Shown in pieces: positions 1-9,842 of a stretch of DNA of 64,000 nt. The stretch spans positions 2,170,001-2,234,000 of the forward strand of contig NC_134764.1 in the NCBI RefSeq assembly GCF_050436995.1, in the 5' to 3' direction. Numbering within the stretch: position 1 is the first letter of the stretch; each line of letters starts with the position of its first letter. Below the pieces are notes generated by a model. The model had not been told where the DNA came from and did not search any database. It saw only the letters and a program-made list of their open reading frames with translations. A program made the position numbers and the translations under genes. This DNA is from Anticarsia gemmatalis (Eukaryota > Arthropoda > Insecta > Lepidoptera > Erebidae).

Positions 1-317
1 AAGCAGATAGAAATAAGTAATCTTTAATTAAGTGAAAATAAATTAAATTCCAACAAAACTATAAAAATGCACAACTTCGTCTCTCAACGTATGAAGCTGA
101 TTCATAACAACATTTGTAAACAGTCTGGTTAGATAATCTGTCATTCTGATTTCTGTCAGTGTCAAATGATTATCATCAGCTGCTCGCTCGCTGATCGAAT
201 ATTTTAAAGATTTCAGTGAATTTAGGTTAAAATCTTATTTACATCGATTATTGCGACAAAAACGAAGTTCGTATGGAAGAATAATTTAAAGTGTAATATA
301 TATATAATTAGTTAATC
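1..317. promoter_or_regulatory. Upstream/5' UTR region of Tim22
   Basis: This AT-rich leader precedes the Tim22 start codon. A TCAGT-type initiator-like motif occurs near 155-160 (tctgtcagtgtc), and short AT stretches such as tatatataat lie just before the ATG. No other gene is seen. The transcription start site cannot be fixed from sequence alone. Confidence 0.4.
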
Positions 318-1581
318 ATGACAGACTACAGACCTCCGGTGGACCCGAATTTACTCAAATTCTCACAGAAAAATGATTACGATTCCTTGGCCAAATACCT
401 TGTTGGTAACAACCAACGTTTTCGGGAGAATATCATAATACCTAGGTTCCTGGGGCCTGTCATAATAAAAACGAACGAAGAGAAAATGATTGAAGCCACT
501 ATTGAGAGCTGCCCATTTAAATCTATTACCAGTTGTATTATCGGTAAGTTATTTGGATTAAATAATCACTATTATTTCATTTCATACTACTCGTTGCACC
601 TAAAAAGTATATGTACCAATATAAGAAGAAGAGATATAGAAGTTAAGATTGAAATGCCCTAATTTATTGTTTTAAAAACTGAGATTTTGTGACTGTTAAC
701 CTGTAAATAAGTATTAAGAATTTAAAACCATTAATGTTTTTAAAAATATTTTTATTGGTAGTTTAGCAGTTATAGAAAGTCACTCTTTACTGCTATTACT
801 GAAATTGCCAGCCTGCATCATCTGGCCGAAGGGTAAACATGTTCCTTCACAATCTCTATTCTTCATAACAGCTATACTTAATTTTAATTATTCAACATTT
901 TTCAGGCTATGGTCTTGGAGGAGCAGTCGGTCTATTCACATCATCTCTAATGCCTAACGTAACAGATGCAACAGCACAACAGAACCAAACGGCCAGAGAA
1001 ATATTGCGAGAGATGAAAAACTCCATGCTGAGTTACGCAAAGAACTTTGCTATACTTGGTCTTGTGTTTTCTGGTATTGAATGTTGCATAGAAACAGCGA
1101 GAGGCAAGTCAGATTGGAAGAATGGGACTTATGCGGGCGGAGTAACTGGAGGACTTATTGGGTTAAGAGGTAATATTAATCTTAAAAAGAGAATAAAGTC
1201 TTAGAAATGAATGTTGTGCTGATATAAAATTATACTAATTGTGTCTCGGATTCAAGTGTAAGAGTTGCTCAGTAGTGCAAGCAATACTGAGTAAATTTTA
1301 CTCATGATTAGTTATTGCTGACTAATTCATTTATTAGGAGTCATTCTATATGAACAAAATCTCTAATTTTTATTCGTTTTGGAAGACTAAAATACCTGCA
1401 TTACATATTAATATTAAGCTGAATGTTGGTTCAGCGTTTATGTATTTATTGTTGTTATTTAAAAAATTATGTGATAATATGTATCTTTCCAGGTGGTCTG
1501 AGGGCGGGTATATTTGGCGCAGCAGGTTTCGCAGCATTTTCCACGGTGATCGACTACTACATGCATCAGCGTGGCTCATAA
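318..1581 (+). CDS. Tim22: Mitochondrial import inner membrane translocase subunit Tim22
   Basis: There are three coding exons, 318-543, 906-1169 and 1493-1581, with GT-AG introns both in phase 1, giving 192 aa, the usual length for Tim22. Tim22 is the channel subunit of the TIM22 complex, which inserts carrier proteins and other multi-pass proteins into the mitochondrial inner membrane. The Tim17/Tim22/Tim23 domain is seen as glycine-rich hydrophobic segments: SCIIGYGLGGAVGLF across the first junction, a segment near FAILGLVFSGIECCIE, the GGVTGGLIGLRGGLRAG stretch across the second junction, and a final AGFAAFSTVIDYY helix. The paired cysteines in SFKSITSC-type and ECCIE contexts fit the family. 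The start is the first ATG, in context aatcATGa, after stops in the leader. A poly(A) signal follows 22 bp after the stop. The ORF continuing past 543 is intron read-through. Confidence 0.95.
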
Positions 1582-2167
1582 TTATTTAAAATAGATTTTA
1601 TTGAATAAATGTGTTAGATGTTTGACAAGTTTTTATTTGTGACTTCGGAGATATCCCTTCTAAAACCTATTGCATGACTTAAAAATGAGGCATACCTGAA
1701 TACTCTCAGTTGTGACGCTCGCGCTTGCGTTGCATGCTACATACATGCATGCTGCATACGTTGTAAGAATTTAACTCAGACGGCTGGGTTACTAAATACA
1801 TTATTTATTTACATTAAATCAAATAATATTTAAGTTAAAAATATTAATATCAAACTATGTACAGAAATTCACAGTATATTTTACAAACAAACTTAAAATA
1901 TTTAAAATTGGATCAAAACAAAAGTGACCCAAAAGACTAGTATTCAAATACTTCCGAAAGGCCAAAAAGAAAATTCAAGTTTCCGTTATAAAAAAATCAA
2001 CAAAGCAACGGACGAAGTTGGTCGTTTTTAGCGTGATTAATATTTTTTTCGATATTTAACAAAAATGTGTATTGAATTGTGATTTTTATACAATTTTGTA
2101 ACAAGTAGTTAGTATTAGTAGTTTGCTAGTGTATTTTTTAGTGAGTGCGACGTCCAAAATATCGAAA
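1582..2167. promoter_or_regulatory. Tim22 3' end and upstream region of the 159-aa gene
   Basis: This 586-bp spacer contains the Tim22 poly(A) site. Further on is a small block of self-complementary gcatgc/tgcatgc motifs around 1725-1765, then AT-rich sequence and the leader of the next gene. I see no coding sequence and no recognised repeat family here. Confidence 0.4.
1604..1609 (+). promoter_or_regulatory. Poly(A) signal AATAAA of Tim22
   Basis: An AATAAA hexamer lies 22 bp after the Tim22 stop codon and is followed by a GT/T-rich stretch (gtgttagatgtttg...tttttatttgtg) suited to be the downstream element. It implies a very short 3' UTR. Confidence 0.75.
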
Positions 2168-3732
2168 ATGAAGGATCCTTTTGTAAAAGATTCGGTTATC
2201 GATTCGCCGACAAGGGAAAGCTTGAGAAATGTGGACGGGTGTTACAACAAGAATATATTTAAGACTAATTCGTTTGCGAACTCTCGTCGTGCGTTGCAGT
2301 CAGGCGCCGACAAGATAACACGGACTCTTCGAAGTGTTAGAAACACCTTCGGGAATTTGTCACAGGTATCCATTGTTCATGCTATTTTACTAGAAAAAAT
2401 GATGCAATGGTCTGGTGAAGGTTCATAAAATTATTTTTCAGTATACCTTCATCCATCTAGTAATACTTTGAATAATGATTTATTTATCATTCATGAGATT
2501 TGGGTTCGAAAAGTATTGACCGTCATGGCACCGAAGTTGCATGGCAACCACAGGTCATAATCCCACCCTTATTTAAATTCCATGCGATAAATCCCTTCTG
2601 TATCTGCTTCATTATATATGGTCATATACCAGGATCACGTATAAGCATAAAAGCTGTAGCAAATCAGTCTGAAGAACATAAAATTCAGGGTATCATTAAG
2701 TCATGTATCATGCATGTAAACATATATCGTGTTGTCATATTATGCTAAAATATTGACTAAATAACAGTAAAATCTATTGCAGAATGAGGTTCATTGCAGT
2801 ATATCCACACCTACTTAACTAGCTTTTCTATCTTTGATTTAAAATGTTTGATACATGAAAAGTTCCTAATCAATATACACAATGTAAATGATATGAAATA
2901 AGGTATTTAGTAAATATTATCAGGGCTGTTAATTGATGGATAGGAGTCAATCAACTATAATAACATTCATAAAATGTGTGTAAAATATGCAAATACAGTA
3001 GTTGTAAGTAAATGTTTTGTTTTGTACAGCATTTCAGGCTGGGAGGCAGGCGTCGTCACAGACTTGCGGAGGCTGGCTCTCCGTGCCGCACACCAACCAC
3101 ACCGGTGATGAAGAAGAAACAGGTATCCAAGGTTGTTATTTCATTATTATACTAACCATAGAATACTAACAGCCGCTTTTACTGCCTTAATATATTGAAA
3201 ACCTGAATACTTTTGCAAACTAAACTTCTGAATACTAAAATCATGTTTCTAATTCTTACATACTCTTTTCTCAATATTAATGTAATAATTTAATTTCCAG
3301 CTGCTAGGTAGGAGTCCTACGAAGCTGTACAGTCCATTCGGCATAGAGACGCCCCACAGCCGTGATTTCAGAATGTCGCCCTACATGCCTGACACACCAG
3401 ATCATGGGTAAGGCATTAACCTATGTTAATATCTAGACTCCTACTGATTTAATAAACACATGCAACAAAGGACTGAAGCTTGGGTTATTCTATCTAGCAT
3501 TTACATCAATGAATGCTTGGATAAATTGAAGAAAGACTGGCAATGTGTGCTTCTCTCACACTTGAATTAATATGGCAATAATTTATCTCCTACTGCACTG
3601 TGAAAGTCCACACAAACAGTTATTTTAATCAACACTATCTCTATTTCCAGTCTATCACCAAAACGTCGCAAGGGCGTGACCCACTCGTGGCACATCCTCG
3701 CTAAGAAGCGACCGCGGGCTCTCTTCCACTGA
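2168..3732 (+). CDS. Uncharacterised basic protein, 159 aa, four exons
   Basis: Exons 2168-2365, 3030-3122, 3301-3407 and 3651-3732 join in phases 0, 0 and 2 through GT-AG introns to give 159 aa. I do not recognise the family. The product is basic, with no signal peptide or membrane segment. Ser/Thr-Pro sites are many (DSPT, AGSP, RTPTTP, RSPT, YSPF, ETP, MSPY, DTP, LSPK), a composition typical of proline-directed kinase substrates such as nuclear or cell-cycle proteins. The segment TLRSVRNTFGNLSQHFRL (about residues 53-70) looks like an amphipathic helix and crosses the first junction. The C-terminus is an Arg/Lys-rich tail (SPKRRKG...KKRPRALFH) that could be a nuclear localisation signal. 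The start is the ATG in context cgaaaATGa; an upstream in-frame TTG was rejected. The nuclear role is inferred from composition only. Confidence 0.72.
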
Positions 3733-4566
3733 AGCTTGTTGATATACCCGTCGACGCACAACTATGTAACCCACCGCTTAAACTAAGACTAGCTTCTTTC
3801 ACACTAATACTGTTCAATGGAGTATGTTAAAAAAGTATCAATAATTTTGTACTTAGTACCACTTCTAATTGTTTGCACACTGGCCAAGTGCTCAATACAT
3901 GTACTTATATCTGATAAGTCATGCTCAATCACTTTAATTATTGAAACTAACACAACCTATGGGCCCAGGCGCAAGACTTACTTCTCCGAGCCACAGGGGT
4001 GAGCTGCGCCCTTCACATCTTACTCTGGGTAAGAACTAGGGTTTTCTTAACCCGAGAAACTCGGAATTAATATTTTTTCGCCTGCAGATAGCTCGATGAT
4101 AAATCTGCGTCTCTCCATGGCAAATGCATAAACTATCTACTGATGTCCTACAGGGGCAGTCACTTTGAGCTAATGTTCAAGATCATTTCTATAATTTTTA
4201 ACAAACTGCATTGAACAGTGTGGGTGTATCTATTGTCGATATTTCGTATGCAATTGGTGCTATACTTATAGTGTTTATTTCAATATTGTAATACATTTGC
4301 AATTGGCTTGTTCACTTTCGTTCAAAATTCGTATATATTGTTTGAAACAACTGGCAATGAAAACAATACTATAGTATGATTTTAGCCTGAAATATGTGGC
4401 ATTATTATGTATTTTATGTGGTAATGTACTTCATTATATAGAGAGATCGGAATATGAAAGCAACGTGGTGATTTACGAAGTAATACAACCAAATGAAAAA
4501 GTGACCTGCCTACCACTAAGCAGTAGTATTTTATATGTATTTTTAACAGCACATAATACATGGTTC

Positions 4567-4622
4567 TTTAATTGGTCTTTATGAATGTATAGCGGCCTAT
4601 ACATTCATAAAGACCAATTAAA
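4567..4622. repeat. Perfect 26-bp inverted repeat with 4-nt loop
   Basis: Positions 4567-4592 are exactly complementary to 4597-4622, leaving cggc as the loop. The inner part of the stem is attggtctttatgaatgtat. It lies about 840 bp downstream of the 159-aa gene's stop and upstream of an AATAAA at 4818, so it may be in that gene's 3' UTR. It could be a young palindromic insertion or a hairpin RNA; nothing nearby decides between them. Confidence 0.8.
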
Positions 4623-4817
4623 TTTAAAATTCCTTGATTATATGCATGCATTGGTTGAAAAAATTAAGTTTATATACTCTGAAAATAAGCTCTTTTTATT
4701 TTCTAGAAACATTTTGTAACAATGTGATTACCCCACGTAAAAACTATCCCACCGAAGTCTGGTCTCTTAATTCGTTTAGTTCAAAATAGTAGTGTTTGGT
4801 TAATGTACTTATTCTCA

Positions 4818-4823
4818 AATAAA
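4818..4823 (+). promoter_or_regulatory. Candidate poly(A) signal for the 159-aa gene
   Basis: This is the first clear AATAAA downstream of the stop codon at 3732 and would give a 3' UTR of about 1.1 kb. Variant ATTAAA-type hexamers occur earlier, so the true end is uncertain. Confidence 0.35.
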
Positions 4824-6593
4824 TTGTATTATGATAAGAAGTATTATCGCATATCCAGTATTATAACGCCAAATTGTATCGCTTGAGTACAAATTGTATA
4901 AGTATAACTTAGACTTAAGAGTAACACAAAATATACATTTTCGTTCTGAAGAAATCATTAATTCAGAAAGTCATGCTACAGTTTACTGCATTCGGTATTT
5001 TATAGCTAAGTTCGTCGTTTTACCGTAAATGGTAGACCTTAAATGGAAGTTGTATTGCTACATTAAATGATTTTTAAAGTTTTGCTAGCTGAAATATATT
5101 AAAATCATTTTTAAATGTAGACGGAATATAAAAACATGCATTTATTAGCCAAACCTACAAAATGGAAGCTTATATCTAAAGCCATTTTACCGGAAAAGTG
5201 TGAACTGAAGAAAGCGCCCCTGCTTAGCAAAAAAGTTTTGCATAAACAGATTTGAGCAATGGTCTTTATTTTGTGCTACTCTTATGTTCAATAACATGAT
5301 ACATACATAATATATAAGATTTTTTTACACTACTATATTACGCTTCGCTGTGACAATATCGTAGGGCGCTAATTTATACTTAGAATTAAGATCGTGTGGA
5401 TTTATTTTTAAATATCTAGAATCTCTATATTTTTCTTTTTAAGTAGATACAGTCTACGTCATAGTTGTAAGGTTTCTTCTGTTTGGGATGAGCCTCGTAT
5501 AAAGATAGTGACGGCAACATAAAGATGCAGTAAACTTGGCAATTATTTGAGCTACGTATCGCCACTTTTTCATAAAACTTCAATCGTACAAGGTACAGGC
5601 GAATGGTAGCTCAAAAAGTGGTTTAAACACGGCAGATACTTTGAAAACCTCGGTTATCAGTGCACCATTGCACTGAGGTGTGCTTTAAACAAGAATATGT
5701 GCAGCTATTATTCTAATTAATGAGTTAATAACGCATTCGTGCCTTCGCCTATAGAAAGAGATGTAAAAAGCTGTTTCTAACAGAATGTTTACCTAATTGT
5801 GGTATTTTTGCGAGGCTTTATGAAGTATGGCACTATTCTTTTGAATAAGTGCGAGTGTATTATGTGACGTCGACTGTACTAAAAAGACTGATTGTCTTGT
5901 AGTTCGTTTTATTCTTAGGTTTTACTTATTTCCTGAGGCTCAATGTACCTTCTTAATTATTGTAGCGTATTATTTTACATGAATGTATTATTAATTTTCA
6001 ATGCATTGGCTATGATGCTGTCTGATTATTATATTTGGTTTTCTACGATATTTGTGTTTTATTATAAGTATTTTACTCTCATTACCTGTTCACTACTCTT
6101 TCCCACAACAAAAAACTTATAAACAACTCAAATGCAGCGTTGTTTGATGTCTGCTAAAAACAAAGACGTTAATGAGCTCTTTGTAGCATTCAATTATGTC
6201 GCAAAGCTGCTATATATTATGTCAGCTTACAAAACAAATTTTAAATTTGCAAAATAATTTTACACATTTTGTGCACACAAAGGAATAGAAATAAAAACCA
6301 TATAACCATTATTTTTTTATTAGTTACCAAAAATATCTGAGCTATAAACTTTACAGTGGGCTTCACTGATAAACCTAAAGTTTAGATTTTGTATCAAATA
6401 ACAAATGATGTATGTACACTTACAAAAATACTGTACTTTTGATACACAACAAACATAAATTTTGATTAATCAACCTTTTATTTCAATCAAAGTCTTAAAC
6501 ACTATTTAGAACACTAGGTTATGAAAGACATAGGAAAGGTAACAACATCGCAATGTTAGATAGTAACATCGCTGGAATAAAGTTATATCTTTT

Positions 6594-6791
6594 GCGAAGT
6601 GCACACTAGCAATAAGAATTGCGCAAGTGACTTATGAGTTGCGCAAATGGATTTATGCAATATTTTGCTGTTCGTAACAAATTCTTGCACAAGTCTTGTA
6701 AATATTATTACTTACTTCACTGTTACTGAAAATAGATTAACATTGATTTCAGCAAGAAATTGCGCAAGTGACTTGCTAGAGAACGCTTCGC
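6594..6791. mobile_element. MITE-like element with GCGAAG...CTAGCAA inverted ends
   Basis: The left end gcgaagtgcacactagcaa and the right end ttgctagagaacgcttcgc are imperfect inverted repeats. Inside, the motif attgcgcaagtgactt occurs twice in direct orientation. At 198 bp with no coding capacity it fits a miniature inverted-repeat DNA transposon. No target-site duplication could be assigned. Confidence 0.6.
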
Positions 6792-7015
6792 ATCAGAATA
6801 AAAATAAATGTGTACTAATAAGGTTAATATAAAGGATACAATTTTCTCTTAGAAATTATATTTACAGATATCGATTTAAGTCAGTCTAGTTTTGAGTAGT
6901 GATAACTCAGTCATTCTCCATTTATGTACAACCCTGTTATAACTTTATACTACAGCTTTGCTTGTCTATTTGTACCTAAATTTGCCTTAAACTAATACAC
7001 ATTTATACCTTACTG

Positions 7016-7166
7016 CCTTACTAATAAACGCCTTGGCAAGTCTTTCTACGAAGTTGTTGAACTACAGTTATAGTGTTTTGTCTTTTCAATTACAGTTTCA
7101 AAATTGAAAGTGACAAAAAACGGTTTCCTAATCAGAGTTTTTCTCGCAAGACGTTTATTACCAAGA
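7016..7166. mobile_element. MITE-like element with TAATAAACG(C/T)CTTG ends
   Basis: The left end ttactaataaacgccttggc is matched by an inverted right end (cttggtaataaacgtcttgc on the other strand). A central tttcaattacagtttcaaaattgaaa is itself self-complementary. It is non-coding and about 150 bp long. Confidence 0.55.
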
Positions 7167-7505
7167 TAGTAATATTTCAACTATACCTACGTATGAACAA
7201 GAGGAAACAAGACAGTCTGCTACCATAATTATATCACAATGCGCTTTTAGCGCTTTTCGTAGAAATGGTAAATAAAAAAACAGGGTTTCTTAAAGTTTTG
7301 TCAAGTAATATAACATAACTGCTGATTCCTTAATCTAGGGATCGTCAATTACAGACAAAATAAAGGTGTATTTTAAACTCTTTTGAAACAAACATATGAT
7401 AAATGTTGTATTAACCATTCACACACTAGAATAACAAAATTAATCTTTATTCATAAAAGTCCTCGGAACTATCAAACGTCTAAAAAATCACTGAAATAAT
7501 CCTAC

Positions 7506-7745
7506 AAACTAGTTTCACGTCTTATGGATAAGCATCGGTTTAACTATCCAATAGATAAAGGTAAACTCGAAGTAGGCCACTATAATATTGGTGTGATGAC
7601 GTTGAAATTTACCTGGAGCATCAGTAGGTCAGCTAATGACTGAAACTATGGTAAGAGGTGGCACAGGGTTAAAGATGTCCAATGAGCGAATAAAATTGTC
7701 AATTTGGAAATTTAACCGATACTTATCCAGAAGTGGTAAAACTGG
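7506..7745. mobile_element. MITE-like element with GGATAAG(C/T)ATCGGTT ends
   Basis: The left part agtttcacgtcttatggataagcatcggttt is matched inversely by aaccgatacttatccagaagtggtaaaact on the right. Related end sequences recur near 32160-32280, 42395-42480 and 54385-54500, indicating a dispersed family. The element is about 240 bp and non-coding. Confidence 0.55.
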
Positions 7746-9239
7746 CTATAATTGACATAAAGTTATGAACACAAGAAAATTTACTTATAAGTACAACTAT
7801 GTATAAACTTTTGACCGTATTCACAAGCATTTTGTTTGTTATAGAACAGGTTAAAATTAAGCCTTGTTTTTTCGTCAATTTTTTTTCTACAACGTGGTAA
7901 GCCTAAATGCAACAAATATTTGGTTGTATCACGTCAACTTGTAGCATATTGCAGCGACTTGTACTTGCTACATATAAGTTTAAAATTTCTCGTTGAAGAC
8001 GCTAAATGCTGCGTTTCAGCTACACTAAGATTTATAAACTCAGATCTTTGGAATAACATCTTATAAAAACATGTCACATTTTAAACATATTTTAATGCTA
8101 CTTTCATGAGTCATATCTTCTGTCTGTTGATATTTTATATAAAATGCTTTATACTTATTTGTATGGTGGAATATTTAAATGCATTTTGAATCTGAATATG
8201 TAAGGCAATCTTTATAAGCTCTGTCAGAATATAAAATGGTTGAACTGGCGTCGCTTTTAAAGAAAAGCAAGTTATTTTCTTGTACTGTTTATATTTTAAA
8301 TACATTTTTTTTAAATAATGAAATTTAATAAGTTGAAGTCAGATTTTTTTATTGCGAACATAAGGCATACAAAAATTTGGAAGATTGTTTTGAATATATT
8401 TAGAAAACTACTTCACAGGTATGCCACTTTTAAGCAGTCTATTAGTAAAATATGAACAAGCTAAAATGTATAAAGTGTAGTAGTAATTATTGTCTGAATT
8501 TTAAAATATAAGATTTTCTTAGTTTTTCACGAGTGATATTTTCTCGATATGACCAAGCAAGGCAAAAGAGAGATAACACAGAAGCTGCCTTTAGTTAAGA
8601 CGAAAAAAACTGTTTTAGCACCTAATAAGATAAATTACGCATTAAAATTGTGTAATATTGGCTTAGTAACTCTCAGTAGTGGTCTGAATTGGCTTGTCAT
8701 ATCTTCAAATGGTTTATTAATGGTTTTGTATTTTAAAATGTTTTAAATTGACCAGGGAGGACTCTAGACTACTCTCGTTAAAGTACACCAGCAGTTGCCC
8801 AGCGGGATAATAATGGGACTTGTTTAAACAATAAACATTAATTTTGGCGAAACTACTAGATTTGTTGGCAAGTATATCACATTTATACCCAGTTTCACGG
8901 CTAGTAAACAAGTATTAGATAACCTATCTACAAGATTAATTTACAGTAAATGTTTGAAGACAACTGTTAAATTTCTAGCGTATATAAATTATCTAACAGT
9001 TATTCAGATTTGGTGAAATTAGGACTCATTCTCTTCTAGCATATAAAGAGGTAGTCTTAAACTTATCATACTAAAAGCTTAGTAAAGAAATAATATGGCA
9101 ATCATACTTTAAATCCTAAAAATATGTGCGCATTTAACAAATGTTTAGTATTTATCGTTTTTACAGATAAAAAAGTATTTTACAGTCCTGTAGACTATAG
9201 TCGTATTAACGATTTTAAACTCTCGCGATTTGTACACTT

Positions 9240-9387
9240 ATTATAATGCAACGGGTCGATTGAAAATTAAAGGTGGATACCTTATTTGCCCGAGATCACG
9301 GTCGATGCTATTCGTACGAAACGTCCGGTAAACAAATAAAGTACACCTTTCAATTTCAATCACGTTTAAAATCCGTTGCATTATAAT
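9240..9387. mobile_element. Palindromic MITE, ATTATAATGCAACGG ends
   Basis: The 15-bp ends attataatgcaacgg (9240-9254) and ccgttgcattataat (9373-9387) are perfect inverted repeats. They are followed inward by ttgaaaattaaaggtg against cacctttcaatttcaa, so most of the 148-bp element can fold on itself. No coding capacity. Confidence 0.7.
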
Positions 9388-9534
9388 ATTATTTAACGTA
9401 TTTTAACAAGTACCTCAAGTTAACTGAAACTTTAAAGTAATCAGATCTTTTTGTGACCATAATGCCAATATGCTGCATATATTATGCAAGACTAGAATCT
9501 TACAAAACTGAGAATTTGACGGAAATCATTTACC

Positions 9535-9644
9535 CCCGGTTTCGCAGGTACATTTAGCGGTAGTTTATCTATTCAATAGCGTTTAAGATTTAAACATGAC
9601 AGTTTTAATAGATAAACTACCGCTAAATGTGCCCCAGAAACCAG
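9535..9644. mobile_element. Palindromic MITE, CCGGTTTC...GAAACCAGG
   Basis: The left arm includes acatttagcggtagtttatc and the right arm gataaactaccgctaaatgt, a perfect complement. Flanking ends cggtttcg and cagaaaccagg are also inverted. Arms of about 40 bp surround a roughly 30-bp centre. No coding capacity. Confidence 0.7.
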
Positions 9645-9842
9645 GCATCATCAGAAGTAATTTTACCCAAATATCTTAACTCGATCCTAGGTTAAATTGT
9701 TTGACAAATAATATCTTCACTCAGGCATTTACTTATTTCCTAGTAACGAATAGTTCTCTTAAATACAACTTATCTGGAAGGTAGTCACAATTAAAACATT
9801 GTGAGGTTCACTATAACTTAAACTTTGCACTCACAGCTATTC

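Larger units (their letters stand above)
3733..9842. other. Non-coding region between the 159-aa gene and the 1,220-aa gene
   Basis: This stretch of about 6.1 kb holds no convincing gene. It contains the probable 3' UTR of the 159-aa gene and several small inverted-repeat elements listed separately (4567-4622, 6594-6791, 7016-7166, 7506-7745, 9240-9387, 9535-9644). The short ORFs here (about 60-65 codons) have no recognisable motifs and fit chance in AT-rich DNA. Confidence 0.6.

Noticed and set aside
1350..1492. ORF MNKISNFYSFWK... upstream of Tim22 exon 3
   Set aside because: It reads through the intron acceptor in a frame different from Tim22 and has no support as an exon.
2123..2167. Upstream in-frame extension of the 159-aa protein (MLVYFLVSATSKISK)
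   Set aside because: It begins at TTG; the ATG at 2168 has a good context and is the first ATG in frame.
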